Shown: positions 9,592-20,008 of the stretch, in pieces | Layout of the letters: each line of letters opens with the position of its first letter | How positions within the stretch are numbered: the first letter of the stretch is position 1 | Source of the DNA: Tethya wilhelma | Lineage: Eukaryota > Porifera > Demospongiae > Tethyida > Tethyidae | DNA: 64,000 nucleotides | Reading direction: 5' to 3' | Assembly (NCBI GenBank): GCA_964030475.1 | Contig: CAXIPT010000025.1 | Span: 225,015-289,014, forward strand | Made by a program: the position numbers and the translations under genes | The notes under the pieces: generated by a model | Database searches by the model: none | What the model was told of the DNA's origin: nothing | The model's input: the letters and a program-made list of their open reading frames with translations, nothing else

Positions 9592-10320
9592 ATGGCGACT
9601 AGTTATATAGGTACGCCAGGACCGTTCAACCCAGCTAATGGAGACAACTGGAACGTCTGCAAAGACCAGTTCGATCATTTTTTGAAAGCAAACGGCGTAA
9701 CTGACACCGACAAGAAAGTGAATCTGCTACTGGCATTGATAGGCACAGAGACGTTCAAACTGGCAACAAATTTAGTAGCACCTAAGAAGCTTGCTGATCT
9801 ATCGTATGAGTCAGTAACGAAGAAGCTGTCAAGACCACTTCAAACCAAAGCCAAACAAGATTGCAGAACGTTTTCATTTTCACAAACGGCAAGAGAAAGT
9901 ATCGCTGACTACCTGGCAGAGTTGAGAAGACTAGCCGTTACCTGCGAGTTTGGTACATTCTTGGACCAAGCACTTTTGGACAAGCTGGTCTGTGGTCTGG
10001 ACAAAGAACCCATTCAGAGACGGCTCTTAGCGGAAAGCGACCTAACATTGGAAAAAGCACTAATGCTAGCACAAAGTATGGAAGTAGCAGCGAAGAGCGC
10101 AAAGGAAATCCAAACAACACCAAATAGTAAAATTGTGGTGCAGAAAGTCACGCAACAGACTCAGTCATGTTATTGATGCCTGGGAACAAACCACACTCCA
10201 ATGCGATGCAGGTACAAGAACACTAGATGTAATAACTGTAGAGTTATTGGACACTTAGCTAGGGCCTGCACTAAAGCACAAACCAGTAAACCTGGAAATA
10301 CCGACAAGCAAAACTCCTAA
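9592..10320 (+). pseudogene. Gypsy gag with two zinc knuckles, one internal stop
   Basis: The capsid-like region runs from the ATG at 9592, with FNPANGDNW near the start and a retrotransposon-gag helix around RESIADYLAELRRLA. The frame meets TGA at 10174-10176 and continues open in the same frame to 10318. That stop falls inside the first of two CX2CX4HX4C zinc knuckles, which bind RNA in the particle. The second, RCNNCRVIGHLARAC, is intact. The stop is one transition away from an Arg codon. Zinc knuckles at the C-terminus fit gag ahead of an in-frame pol. Confidence 0.85.
9593..9602 (+). promoter_or_regulatory. Possible tRNA primer-binding site overlapping the gag ATG
   Basis: TGGCGACTAG follows the LTR by three bases. 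TGGCGA is a common start of primer-binding sites, being complementary to a tRNA 3' end with CCA. It overlaps the ATG at 9592, which is unusual. Confidence 0.35.
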
Positions 10321-12062
10321 CAGCGCCATCGGCGTACTGGTAAACACAAGACACACCAAGTCGAAGCTACAACTGAGGAAACCCAAGCACACTATTCTGA
10401 AGAAGATACTGATGTTGCAGACATAGTGCAAGTACAAGCTGTTTCCCAAGTAACTCCAAAAAGCTACAAATTATCAGTAGAAGTGAATGGCACACCAATT
10501 ACTATGGAATTGGACACTGGAGCAGCTGTGAGTTTGGTCAGTGAAGCCACATGGGCAGACAGATTTGGAAAACCACAATTACAACCTTCCCACATCATGC
10601 TGCAGAGCTACCCAAACAGAAGCCTCAAAGTGCTAGGTGAGTGCTCAATGGTAGTGAGAGTACAAGGGAAAGATGCCACATTACCCCTAGTTGTAGTAAA
10701 GGGGAGTGGAAGTGCATTGTTTGGTAGAAATTGGCTAGAGAAAATACAGCTGAACTGGATGGAGAAAACGCAAACAAATGAGATTACCAGGCCAGCAAAG
10801 AAAATACCTTCTGATGTACAGAAAATGGCTCAAAAGTATGCAAAGGTATTCCAAGAGGGTATGGGGGCTTGTAAGAATGTGAAAGCCCATTTACATGTAA
10901 AACCTGATGCAAAACCTCGCTTTTTTTGGCCAAGACCAATTCCCCTTAGTATGAGGCCAAAGTGGAGGAGGAATTGGAGAGGAAAGAGAAATAGGGTATA
11001 TTGAGGTCTCCAATTGGGCAGCACCCATAGTACCTGTACCCAAACCTGATGGGAGCGTAAGGGTACGTGGTGATTACAAAGTTACCATCAATCCTAACCT
11101 AGACGTTAATCAGTACCCTTTACCAAGAGCAGAAGAGTTATTGTCTACTCTAAATGGAGGAGAACAGTTCACCAAACTTGATCTCTCAGAGGCTTACTTG
11201 CAGATTGAATTGGACGAGGAATCCAAACAATACCTCGTAATTAACACTCACAAAGGCCTCTACCGAATGACTCGATTACCATATGGAGTAGCATCTGCCC
11301 CTGCCATATTCCAGCAGATAATGGACCAGATCTTGCCAAAGATACCTGGAATAGCATGTTTCATTGATGATATTATCATCACAGAGAAGGATAGAGCTGA
11401 ACACCTGGAACGGTTAGAAGCAGTTCTAAAGAGCCTTGCAGAGTCCAATCTTCGCCTGAAACTACGGAAATGTGAATTCATGAAGGACTCTGTTGATTAC
11501 CTAGGTCAGATTGTCAGCAAGGAGGGTATCAGCCCCTCCCCGAAGAAAGTTGAAGCAATCTTGGAGGTCAAGCCGTCTCAAAACATCAGTGAGCTCAGAT
11601 CGTTTTTGGGAATGGTAAACCACTATGGAAAGTTTGTTGAATTCTTGGCTAATCTCAGTGCTCCACTGAACACCTTGTTGAAGAAGGATGTAAAGTGGAA
11701 CTGGACAGCAGAATGTCAAAGAGCATTTGAGCAGATCAAGAAAGCACTTACTACCACACCTGTACTAGCTCACTATGATTCAAGCTTGCCCCTCGGAATA
11801 GCTTGTGATGCTAGTGCAGTCGGAATTGGAGCAGTGCTGTTTCACCGATATGAAGATGGCAGTGAAACGTATGCCTCGAAGAGCTTGACAACAGCGGAGA
11901 GGAACTATTCTCAGATTGAACGAGAAGCACTTAGTATTATATACGGAGTCAAGAAGTTTCACCAATACTTGTACGGCCGAAAATTTCTGCTGCTGACAGA
12001 CCACAAGCCTCTTCTTGAAATTTTCGGGGAACACAAAGGTATCCCAGTGATGGCAGCTAGCT
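10321..12062 (+). pseudogene. Gypsy pol: protease, reverse transcriptase, RNase H
   Basis: The aspartic protease motif ELDTGAAVSLV lies near 10507-10540. The frame then shifts near 10960 into the RT. Conserved blocks are FTKLDLSEAYLQI near 11170, RLPYGVASAPAIFQQ near 11275 and the active site ACFIDDIIIT near 11355, where Phe replaces the more usual Tyr before I-D-D. RNase H carries IACDASAVGIGAVL near 11800 and LLTDHKPL near 11993. Frames: 10426-11004 in frame 1, 11141-12070 in frame 2. Coding agreement ends abruptly near 12062 where an inverted block begins. Confidence 0.92.
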
Positions 12063-12257
12063 GCATCTAGTGGTGACTGGTTTAAGTAGGCTTCCTGAAC
12101 CTTGTGGACCACTTCATGTTGTGTTTGATACTTTTCAAACTGGGTATCAGTTGGTCCTGGGAGTCTTAAAAGGCAGTCTGCATTTCCATGTTGTTTCGTA
12201 GGGACGTACTCAATGGTGTATGAGTATGCTGTCAATATGATGGCCCACCTCTGCAGT
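12063..12257 (-). other. Inverted segment inside gypsy pol
   Basis: On the minus strand this block encodes the RNase H/connection stretch (SYTIEYVPTKQHGNAD) that should lie on the plus strand at this point of a gypsy pol. Both breakpoints carry CTGCA (12061-12065 and about 12253-12257), suggesting inversion between short inverted identities. Some 50-60 residues expected before the integrase are also missing, so a deletion accompanied it. Confidence 0.8.
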
Positions 12258-13232
12258 CGGAGTATGTGCTAACAGAGATCCACGGAGGACACACTGGTGT
12301 GGTCAAAATGAAGTCAATTGCCCGAATGCATGTGTGGTGGCCAGGGATAGATCTTGAAATCGAAAAATGTGTAAGTGAATGTAAAATGTGTCAGAGAAAT
12401 TCGAGAAACCCACAAACAGCACCCGTCCACCCATGGGAGAGACCAGGGAAACCTTGGAAACGTGTACACCTGGACTCCATTTCTAGACAAAATATGGTTG
12501 ATTGTTGTGGATGCCGAAACAAAGTGGCCAGAAGTGGTTCAAATGCAAACAACAACTGCCAGCAGAACTGTTGAGGTTCTGAGGTCACTCTTCTCTCGTT
12601 ATGGCATTCCAAACCAACTTGTTTCAGACAATGGGCCGCAGTTTGTATCGGAGGAATACAACACCTTTTGTGTACAAAATGGAATTCAACGCACATTGGT
12701 CGCTCCATACCATCCCAGATCAAATGGAGAAGCCGAAAGATTTGTACAAACGTTTAAGTATGCTATGAAGAAAGTGAACTCTAAGGAGATCCAGGTAGCA
12801 CTCTGTCAGTTCCTTATCCGTTACCGGACAACACCCCATTCCGTCACTGGAAAGACACCTGCTGAGATGATGTTTGGTAGACAACCCAGAACACGGTTAG
12901 ATCTACTACACCCAACTGAGAAGCAAAAACTAAAACAAACGAACAAAGAAGTAAACGTACCAAGGAGTCTAGACATGGGAGAAGCAGTCTGGATGCGAAT
13001 GTACAGACAGCGACAGAAGTGGGTGCCTGGAGTTGTGACCGGAAAAACAGGTCCATTGAGTTACACAGTAATTGCTAATGGCCTTAATCACAAGAGGCAC
13101 ATTGATCAGTTGAAGAAAAGAAGTGGAACAGTGAAGAGTTTTTCTATTCTCTGCCAACAGAACAAGATCCAGAACATGCCCGTCAGGAGTTGCTACCGAA
13201 CGAACAACCCACCGGTTGCCGTTATAACCTAA
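12258..13232 (+). pseudogene. Gypsy integrase
   Basis: The HHCC zinc-binding domain (HGGHTGVVKM ... CVSECKMCQ) sits at about 12280-12405, and the catalytic core follows. After a frameshift near 12490 the frame is open to 13232, with SDNGPQF carrying the second Asp and RSNGEAERFVQTFK carrying the Glu. The C-terminal domain includes GEAVWMR and GPLSYTV. The integrase would insert the cDNA. The frameshift lies between the zinc finger and the core. The frame ends about 55 bp before the polypurine tract. Confidence 0.92.
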
Positions 13233-13285
13233 GAACAAATAGACCTCCTCCAGAATGTTTTGGAACTTAGGCACTATTAAGTTAA

Positions 13286-13297
13286 GGCGGAAGGAGG
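13286..13297 (+). promoter_or_regulatory. Polypurine tract
   Basis: AGGCGGAAGGAGG directly abuts the 3' LTR. This is the usual second-strand primer site of LTR elements. Confidence 0.75.
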
Positions 13298-13495
13298 TGT
13301 TATGTATGTATGTAGAACTTTGAGTTTTATTGTATAGAATCAGACATGTCTTCAATTATTTATTGTTACCGGTACTTCCTGTGTTATTTCCTGTACGTGT
13401 ACTTTTAAATACACTTGATTTATTGTCTCAGTCTTATCACAGTCTTATGAATGGTCAAATGGTACCACTGTTAATGTTAAACTAAGGACATAACA
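13298..13495 (+). repeat. Gypsy 3' LTR
   Basis: A 198-bp repeat matching 9389-9589, three bases shorter because of one small gap. Confidence 0.95.
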
Positions 13496-13659
13496 CTTTC
13501 TTCTTTCAGAGTCATCATGATTCCAAGTGTAATGATCTCCATCTAACTTTGGAGTTTGAACTTTTACAACAATTTTTACATTGCTGACTGTAGTATGTAG
13601 GGAAATTAGAGGAACTAGTTCTAAACAGTACCCTCTGTGTACCCAGATGTGTACCCAGA

Positions 13660-14130
13660 TGTGTACTTATCTACCTAAATCAAGTTTGAGTTCTTTCAGT
13701 TTGTTGTCTTGCTATAGGTGGTCGAGCAGGTGGTACAACAGAAAAACTCTCGATGATTGGCAACAAATGAGTCACATCCATTAACTACGAAATGACGAGC
13801 TTTCACCAATTCTATGAATATTTGTAGCTTCGAATCTAATAGTAATAATTCACTGAATGATGCCACATAATATATTTCACCTTGTTCAATGGCTGAGAAT
13901 GTGAAACAGCTAACAAAATTGTAGCAGCTGTGCTTTGCCAATAATATCCTCTACTGTCAAATGAAAGACTTGGTAAAGAAGATACAATCTGATCAAACTC
14001 CAAATTACACGAGCTATCCTCTTCAAATTCTTGTTGGCTGTTCATGATGGAGGTCCAGCTGCTTAGGGGCGCTAAACTTTTACCTTTCAACGCGCACTCA
14101 TAATTGATTATGTCAGTGCGTGTGCAGATA
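13660..14130 (-). repeat. Dispersed segment S, uninterrupted copy, with coding potential
   Basis: This block recurs at 35055-35155 joined to 37541-37944, where a hAT element splits it. Here the site ATTGGCAACAAATG is unbroken and serves as the empty site. On the minus strand both copies keep a short ORF (13836-14090 here, 37620-37892 there) sharing SSWTSIMN and CNLEFDQIVSSLPSL. I do not recognise the protein. It may be part of a larger duplicated gene or of a mobile element. Confidence 0.7.
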
Positions 14131-14599
14131 CATATTTTGATAGCTAGCTACATCAATCATGAGATTTTTAGCCAGTACAGGCATAGATAATACCATTGTC
14201 CATTTTGTGCATTATTTACAAAGATAAGATTCACACATACCTCCTGGGGCTTTAACTTCCAAAAAAGGTTGAGTAAGACGACCTTCTCGTTCATCATGAT
14301 ACCAACTACCACTTTTTGGCGTACTAGGTGGAAGGTTAAATACAGCGAATTTATCTGTTGCTATAAACTTTTTGCCGATCAATACTGTGCTTAGTAACTA
14401 GCGTAAATGTTAACAGTATCCATGGTTGCATGGATTCGATCTGCACGTGGTGCCTTAGCGCGTGGTAAATGACTCGACCAATCATAATATTATGCAATAG
14501 AACTTGGTTACTTAGAAACAAACTTTGCTGTACATGATTGCACAACAGTCTTTCTCTGTCTCTTGCAAAGTTTTGGAATCTGCGACACTGAGTATTCAC

Positions 14600-14790
14600 C
14601 GAGACTGCAGGTAAGTCACCCACATACATTGGCACAAACCACACAGCATAAACTTGTGAATAATGATGGATATTACTAAAATAACTGGTAAGAATTCCTC
14701 TTCTGGTGTAGATAACATGCCTGCAAATCCAAACTGACTCAAGAGATTACTTCTACTGTCAGTTAAGAACTCTTTTAGTCCACTAGTCAA
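14600..14790 (-). other. Possible exon, unassigned
   Basis: The minus strand has an open frame (LTSGLKEFLTDS, then STPEEEFLP) preceded by a CAG acceptor-like site at about 14791. A GTAAGT donor-like site occurs at 14611. No domain is recognised and this may be chance. Confidence 0.2.
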
Positions 14791-14802
14791 CTGTGGTTAG
14801 AA

Positions 14803-15051
14803 GTGAACCCACTCTTGGAAAGTACAAGGTTGAGAAGGCTATCGATCTCTTTCAAAAAGGAGGCTTCTAATTTGGTATTAGGTGAAACATGCGACCATGT
14901 AACTCGAACTAAGAGGAAAGTGAAGAATTTTGAAAAGCTTCTTATGATCTATCTCCAGAAGCTAGAGAAATTTTTTGCAAGATTTGGGAGTCTGAATCAG
15001 AATACACCAACAGTTTCTCTCACATTGTCACAGTTACGTCAGATACAGTAG
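14803..15051 (+). other. Unassigned open frame
   Basis: An 82-codon frame rich in Lys and Leu (TKRKVKNFEKLL). No family recognised. It lies in otherwise featureless sequence and may be a relic exon. Confidence 0.2.
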
Positions 15052-15059
15052 TGTCTGAA

Positions 15060-16215
15060 AACAAGGAGAACGAAGCACCTAGCCTTTGCGTGAGTGACCA
15101 AGTTAGTTAAAAACCATGCAAGTATTGGTAGACAATTTTGACCTTACAAAAACATTCTTCCCTTCTTTTTTTAGTGGCACTTTAATAAGAGTCTATACGG
15201 TACTTGAGTATTGTAAAGCATGCATTATTAGTAACTCACCACAGAGTATTATCTTTTTGCTGCAGCCAAAGTTGAGCATCACTTTAAGCAGGGGGCTTTT
15301 CAAAGAAAGATGACCCAAAAGTGCACAGACACCCGAAGAGATAACCCCTCTCTACGTGAGTGTATAAACTGCATGACTGAGTTACAGTAATACTCGTCAG
15401 ATCTAGAGTTCATGATAGTAGACAACTACAATAATAGACGGTCACTATTATAATAAACACATTATCTATTAATGTATGTAAGCATTACAAGCTTGAGCTA
15501 CTCTGTAGCTTTGTAGAGCTTCTCTCCTAAGTCGAGCCAGAATAATAATAACAGGTGTCATATGTGATCCATATGAAAACTGCAAAACTTTGGTTAACCA
15601 TGCAACTTTCCTGCTATAGGGTAATAATTATCAATCATGCATGCATTACCTGAGGACAAAACTACAATGGTATATGAAATAATGCCCTACACGTCTTTGA
15701 TTATTCATTAACTTTACAAAAAGAGACAACCCCCAGAACTATCAGTGGAGGATCCAGAGTAACAGTAGGAAGTTCTAAACAGGTTCGTACATGTTACTTT
15801 TAGCAATGTCCACATTAATTCCTAGCTTAGTATGAAAAGTGTAACCGTGACACGCCATGCATAAATTAATACTTTGTGAGATGTATAAGTGCACTATATA
15901 ATCCTATATATATAGAGAGAGAGGAACTGACATTTCTCCTGATGTAAGTAAAATAATTTTAAAGTATCCACAACAAAAGACTCAACTACAACTGAAAAAT
16001 GACTGCCTAAGGTATACAATGCATGACATGTGATGTGTGCCTAACTTGTGTCATTTCTGTTGGTATCTAAACACTATTCAAGTTGTACCAAAAGATCAAG
16101 TAAAGAAAAATTATAACAAGTATTGTAGGCGGGTCACTATGTACTTCTGAGTAAATGTTTACAAATCATTATACATATATACATGTATACGGTACAAAAA
16201 TAACAGCAGGCTGCT
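15060..16215. other. AT-rich sequence, no gene recognised
   Basis: It includes CAGTGGAGGATCC near 15746, which resembles the CAGTGGCGGATC hAT terminus found elsewhere here. No partner end was found nearby. Confidence 0.35.
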
Positions 16216-16270
16216 ACATAACAGAATGCAAGATACATACACATGTTTGTATGGGTATACATATGTCTGT

Positions 16271-16428
16271 TTAGCATCGACAAAGGAGCTGGAAGAAGAA
16301 AAACAACTTCACATAAGAGCATGGAAAGGATTTACCAGCAGACATCAGGTGTTATCAGAGATTATCAGCCCTGATGACGATACCACCTGCGACAGTGATC
16401 ACTCAAGCAAGGTAATGCAGAGCCACCT
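16271..16428 (+). other. Possible exon, unassigned
   Basis: An open stretch with KELEEEKQLHIRAWKGF and PDDDTTCDSDHSSK is preceded by a TTTAG acceptor-like site and ends at AAG/GTAATG, a donor-like site. The composition is coding-like, but no family is recognised. Confidence 0.3.
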
Positions 16429-16593
16429 GAAACAAAGAAGAGAAAGGTATATAAAATATATATATAGTTTCTTTTTCCATTTAGCCAGTTTCCATGCAAA
16501 CTGTTGTTGTCAAGCACGAGCTGTAACTATGTACGAGCTAACCAATAGCGAGCCGTGTTTCATTTTGCGAGTGCAACGCGGGATTTAAACTAG

Positions 16594-16707
16594 TTAAAGC
16601 ACGTGCTCACTCGTGATCTATGGCATATAATGCCCTCACCCTCAGGCACTGCGTGCCCTTGGGTTACGGGGCATTATATGCCATAGATCCCTCGTGCTCG
16701 TGCTTTA
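16594..16707. repeat. Perfect-looking hairpin, about 114 bp
   Basis: Arms GATCTATGGCATATAATGCC and its inverse, extended by GTTAAAGCACGTGCTC on the outer left, enclose a GC-rich loop. It is a foldback-type miniature element or a recent palindromic insertion. Confidence 0.7.
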
Positions 16708-16849
16708 ACTATTACCTAAACACAATAAATTGACATAGTAAATTCAAAAGTGTAAACATATCTAATATTGCACCAGTCTTCAGCTGGTATTTCATTGTGC
16801 CAGATCATTACCATTCTCTCTCAAAAAATGAGCTCTCATGACTCTCAGA

Positions 16850-18010
16850 ACAAGGAGTTATTGAACCTGTTCAATTTTCCAAATGGGCTAGCTGCACCTA
16901 TCGTCCTAGTGTTACGTTGAACCAGAAAAGTACAAGGTGACGATCAACCAAGCAGCTAAAGTTTACAACCTTTTCACCTCATTGGCTGGAGGTAAGTAAT
17001 TTACAAAGTTAGATATCTTAATGCAGATTGAGTTGTTCGATGTAGTATGAATAAGTACAAAGGGTTATTTCACTTTAACCATCTCCCATTCAGAGTATTT
17101 TCGGCTCGGGAGTGATGAGGGATTCAGAGAGTGTTTACATAGACAACATTTTGGTGACTGTCAGAACAGCACATCTGGAATCTCATTATAACTACTGCAA
17201 AGATAAGATGTTGGAATGAGCTGAAAAGGAAGAAAATATGCATTCTTCACTCTCTAGACTATTTAAGTCACGTCATCAGTGAGCCAGGCCTGTACACTTC
17301 CAAGTCCTATTGTGGAAGTCCTAGTTCAAGAGGTGTGTCTAAACTAAATTCTTGTCTCGGCTTCAAGATTCATCTAGCCCATACACCCACCTACCATTAG
17401 ATTTGTGCTAAGTTTCAACCCAACTTAGCCACAATAGTATGTGCCACTAAAGATGCTCCAGAAGTGTATGTCCACACAGCAAACATTTGAAAGATCTACT
17501 CCAAGTCCTGATGCATTTCACTGCGACGAATCGTATAGAGAGCCATCATGTGCTACCTAAATGGTTAGAGAGACCTACTTGCTTCTCGTCTTATTCCCTT
17601 ACCACTGCTATACAAAATTAATTGCAATTGGACAAAGACACATATTATCTATCATATTTGGACTTCCAAAATACCGACTATAGATCTTTCACATCTATTT
17701 CACTAAACCTCACTGCTCACTACTTACGAGATTCTTGTGTGGATGACTGAAGACAAAACCTTATCAAGAGTTGGGAACATGAATTTAGTTGGTTGGCACA
17801 ACAAGACCTCAGAGAAGTTTAAGCCATACCATCGGAAAATGTATCAACTGAGTGTTGAGCTGGAATGATATTATGTGAGGTTGGTGGTCCGGTAATGAAC
17901 TCTGTGAAAAGAATTGTAAAATTTGTCAATTGAAGCTTCTTTTCCTGAGGTACCACTACATCCTTGATCATGGCCAGAGAAGCAATGGTTCAAAATTCAG
18001 TTTTAAATTT
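16850..18010 (+). pseudogene. Ancient degraded Ty3/gypsy pol relic
   Basis: Scattered pieces in pol order can be read. RT start is near 16861 (VIEPVQFSKW) and YKVTINQ near 16931. A piece like SLAGG...FTKLDI follows near 16980, then a piece resembling GHVISEPG near 17270. An integrase zinc-domain remnant (CKICQ) lies near 17915. There is no continuous frame. It is clearly much older than the element at 9389. The boundaries are approximate and no LTRs were found. Confidence 0.5.
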
Positions 18011-18420
18011 TTTTGTCACTCTGGGAGTGTAAATAAAAATGTCCCAGATCATAGATTAATGATGAGATCAGAGAGCCAGAATGTCAGGCTACAGACTAAT
18101 TAATACAGAGATGTTTATTGCTGACTTCTAGGTGACATTCCAGCCCTTCATATTTTCTAATAAGTAACTCTGATCAGTCAGATGCTGAAGACAAAAGTGA
18201 TTCTCTGTTACAACAAACAGGTGAGACATAACATGTAGTCCTGTACAGCCTAAAGCCAATCAATTACCTAGTACTTCATATGCAAGTAATGGAAATTATA
18301 TCATTTCAGGATTGTTGGTATTATCACTATTCTTGGATAGAATACTCTGTTGAAAGAGATGGATGATTACAAATATTATGTCATGACAAGTGCCATGATC
18401 ACAGAGATTCTATAATTGCA

Positions 18421-18935
18421 ACAAGTGAAAAAAACATGGGAAATGTAATGAGACATAGGAATGGCCAAATCGTAAAAAAGAAAGCAAACAAGATGGAATG
18501 GCTGTTTGAGTGTGTGCAGAATCATTCCTGTGTGGGCTGCATGTAGTACTCTCTTCCCATGTTGAGTCCCTCATGTTGCCCATAGGAATAATTCTTTACA
18601 CACTCGAACAGCCATTCCATCTTGCTTGCTTTCTTTTTTACGATTTGGCCATTCCTATGTCTCATTACATTTCCAATGTTTTTTTCACTTGTTTTTTCTC
18701 ATTTTTTCATAATTCTACATCACATTTGAGTTTGTGCGTATATGGTAGCTACTTTTACACTATCAGCATGGATATTGTAGCTTATGTTATAATCTATGCT
18801 ATCAGCATAAAGTCATGGTGAAGCATCTCAGGAGGCTGGAGCTGTAGCTTACTTGCTTTGCTCATCTTCTTATAATGACAACTATGTAACAAAGTAGTCT
18901 ATTCACCTCCTATTATAGCTAGCTAGCTAGCTGCT
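18421..18935 (+). repeat. Snapback repeat family A, copy 1
   Basis: 18421-18692 is a large palindrome: about 110-bp arms (ATGGCCAAATCGTAAAAAAG ... inverse) around a short centre. A 3' tail to about 18935 (CTTCTTATAATGACAACTATG) also recurs in the other copies. Open frames inside arise only from the repeat and are not genes. Confidence 0.85.
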
Positions 18936-19009
18936 ACTTCACTGACTAGTGCTCAAACAGAATGCTATCTAGCATGATCGACACTGCTAACAGTAAAGTG
19001 CAAGTTAAT

Positions 19010-19137
19010 TCGAGTGAAAATGGGTGGGGCTATTACATAAAATTACGGAAAGGGGGCGTGGCTATCCGAAAATTTTTGCCTCCCTTTGCACGCACTATTA
19101 TAAGAAACCCCCTAATGAAAATCCTAGATCCGCTACT
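19010..19137 (-). repeat. Solitary hAT-type end
   Basis: It ends CCTAGATCCGCTACTG, near-identical to the right end CCTAGATCCGCCACTG of the miniature hAT at 42112-42470. No matching left end was found close by. Confidence 0.5.
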
Positions 19138-20008
19138 GTAGATTGTATGTTAAGAGGACATAGAGTATCTTCTGATGATAAAAATCTCTCCATAATCAAG
19201 GAAAGTATCTTTTCATTAGTTTTTTAATACATTTAAAGCTGTCTGATTTTTTTTCAGCAAAAAATTTGACTATTCTGGTGCTATTGCATGCATTTGCTAG
19301 CCTCATTTCCATGTAGTCGCTATCACTATAATTATGCTATGTTCATACTAATGATTATGCACCGTTGTGCCTTGATTCACTGTTTGCTTTGAATTCTATC
19401 ATGCGAGTATACTGCTTGGGCACCAATGTAGCATCTTATGCCCTTGATGGTTGTTTGGTACAAGATGTTACTAGTCTCAACCCGATTCCTGAGTACCAGA
19501 GAGATTATATTATGGTAGTTACTGAAAATTGAAATCTTCTACAGCATCACCTCTACATAGAAGAATCAAACTGGTTATAAATATTTATAATTAGAGGGTA
19601 GGAAAATAGGAGCAAGTAGACCTATAGTGCTTACACCCACTGAGGAGATGGGTTTGCATAACAAGGGAGCTTGTCAACATGTTGTAGCAGACTTCTTGAA
19701 TGCAACCAGAAGACCTTCGCCTTTCTATGGTGGCCTACCAGGACAAGACTGGTGTCAAGGTTTAATGCACACTGTTAAATTTTCATAACGTTACTTAAAA
19801 ACTCAGTATCGACCATCTTTCCAAATAGATCCATGAAAATTCTTAGGTTTCCTTAGAAATATCTGATTTCCTGCCTTGGAAAGATGGCTGCTACATGCAT
19901 ATCCAACCATTAAGGAAAACCATTCCTTTCATCCAATGGCAAAGGTGGCCAACACTATAGCAGAAAGAATGCCGCAAAATTTCTCAGTGCAACTTGTGCC
20001 AATGAAAT

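Larger units (their letters stand above)
9389..13495 (+). mobile_element. Ty3/gypsy LTR retrotransposon, full length but inactive
   Basis: Two LTRs of about 200 bp flank gag, protease, reverse transcriptase, RNase H and integrase in that order, which defines Ty3/gypsy. The LTRs begin TGTTATG and end CATAACA and differ by about five substitutions and one 3-base gap, so the insertion is fairly young. A polypurine tract precedes the 3' LTR. There is no envelope-like ORF. Stops, frameshifts, an internal inversion and a deletion disable it. Flanks GTTTT and CTTTC are not a clean 5-bp target duplication. Confidence 0.95.

Noticed and set aside
9389..13495. Possible retrovirus with an envelope gene
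   Set aside because: The space between integrase and 3' LTR is about 65 bp and holds no ORF. This is a plain Ty3/gypsy retrotransposon.
18510..18821. 103-codon open frame, also seen in similar form at 32301, 44650 and 57616
   Set aside because: It lies wholly in snapback family A. The translation follows the palindrome and is not kept as protein across copies.
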